From Pararhodobacter zhoushanensis (GTDB taxonomy: Bacteria > Pseudomonadota > Alphaproteobacteria > Rhodobacterales > Rhodobacteraceae), in contig NZ_REEZ01000007.1 in the NCBI RefSeq assembly GCF_003990445.1, positions 1 to 64,000 of the forward strand: a DNA stretch of 64,000 bases, written 5' to 3'. Of the stretch, positions 63,617-64,000 are shown in pieces; the stretch's first letter is position 1, and the number at the start of each line of letters is the position of its first letter. Below the pieces are notes generated by a model. The model was not told where the DNA came from. It did not search any database and was given only the letters and a program-made list of their open reading frames with translations. The position numbers were made by a program, and so were the translations under genes.

Positions 63617-63702
63617 GGTCTTCCTCCCTCAATGTGGCGCAGCCCCCCGCCGCGCCGGTACCCGTCGCCACCATGGCGGCGGGTCGGTCTGTTGTGGCGG
63701 GC

Positions 63703-64000
63703 TCAGCCGCGCCGCAAATTGGTGATGACCCGGTCCATAAGCCCGAGCAGTTGATCGGTTTCCTCGGCGCTCAGCCCGTCCAGCGTGCGCGTTTCCAGTT
63801 CAAGCGCCTGTGCCGTCAGGTCGGCGACTACCGCCTGGCCATGGTCCGTCGGCCAGACCGCGTTCGAGCGCCGGTCGCCATCGACCGCGCGGCGCTCGAG
63901 AATGCCGTTGGCTTCCATCTTGTCCAGAATCGGCACCAGGCTTGAGCGTTGCAGGCCCACGGCCTCGGCCAGCTTGATCTGCGACTGGCCGGGGTTCTGG
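63703..64000 (-). CDS. MarR-family regulator, 5' end outside the window
   Basis: The last 98 codons of a MarR protein are present: QSQIKLAEAVGLQRSSLVPI is the recognition-helix region, RRAVDGDRRSNAVWPTDHG is the wing, and a C-terminal dimerisation helix ends NLRRG. It lies 86 bases upstream of dctP in the same direction and may control the TRAP operon. An imperfect hairpin at 63660-63682 lies between. Confidence 0.85.
   Translation of the reverse strand, partial: QNPGQSQIKLAEAVGLQRSSLVPILDKMEANGILERRAVDGDRRSNAVWPTDHGQAVVADLTAQALELETRTLDGLSAEETDQLLGLMDRVITNLRRG

Noticed and set aside
63660-63682. Imperfect hairpin between marR and dctP as a terminator
   Set aside because: The stem has a G-T wobble and no T-run in the right place; not strong enough to list as a feature.

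Overview
The window is GC-rich and looks like part of an alphaproteobacterial chromosome, most likely Rhodobacterales (roseobacter type). The evidence is the initiator tRNA sequence at the left edge, dense ATGA/GTGA-overlapped operons, several TRAP and sugar-type ABC importers, and phage remnants of the kind common in that order. No rRNA, CRISPR array or replication origin was seen.

Region 1 (1-8.9 kb): the 5'-truncated initiator tRNA gene, a decayed oligopeptide ABC ATPase fragment, then a complete carbohydrate-type ABC importer. It has two permeases, two paralogous binding proteins in tandem and an ATPase gene on the opposite strand. A calcineurin-type phosphoesterase, a tyrosine-type phosphatase and a TetR regulator accompany it, which suggests a phosphorylated or phosphodiester substrate.

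Region 2 (8.9-19.8 kb): a decayed mobile island. It holds a broken TRAP binding protein, a phage tail/lysis module (overlapping spanin-like pair, M15 endolysin, tail-type proteins), a broken lysozyme, a broken cytosine-5 DNA methyltransferase and three IS3-family remnants, two of them nested. Intact genes in it are a PhzF isomerase, three small exported proteins and an ionotropic-glutamate-receptor-like channel.

Region 3 (19.8-33.3 kb): a PAS hybrid histidine kinase, then regulator/target pairs. These are AraC with two small proteins, MerR with a zinc-type CDF exporter (classic 19-bp-spacer promoter), AraC with a small membrane protein, TetR with an oxidoreductase plus a degenerate IMPase, and IclR with a flavodoxin-fold reductase and a cupin.

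Region 4 (33.3-40.4 kb): a TetR-flanked catabolic operon with extradiol dioxygenase, NTF2-like protein, alpha/beta hydrolase, two-component flavin monooxygenase plus reductase, an unrecognised 82-residue protein, a BKACE-family enzyme and an HpcH/HpaI aldolase. It resembles an HsaABCD-like meta-cleavage route, but no hydratase is seen and a beta-keto acid cleavage enzyme is present.

Region 5 (40.5-45.8 kb): a DabAB inorganic-carbon uptake operon with a divergent LysR gene.

Region 6 (45.8-56.3 kb): a divergent cluster that appears to import a carboxylic acid (TRAP), activate it (family III CoA-transferase) and carboxylate it with a four-part biotin enzyme (biotin carboxylase, 74-residue carrier, two different carboxyltransferases). 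It has its own biotin transporter (BioY) and GntR regulator. This cluster and region 4 are the best candidates for undescribed pathways.

Region 7 (56.3-64 kb): a LysR/YeiH-type pair, a membrane-anchored hybrid histidine kinase, a second TRAP transporter and the end of a MarR gene. Several frameshifts in region 2 fall in G/C homopolymers, so sequencing error must be excluded before those genes are called dead.
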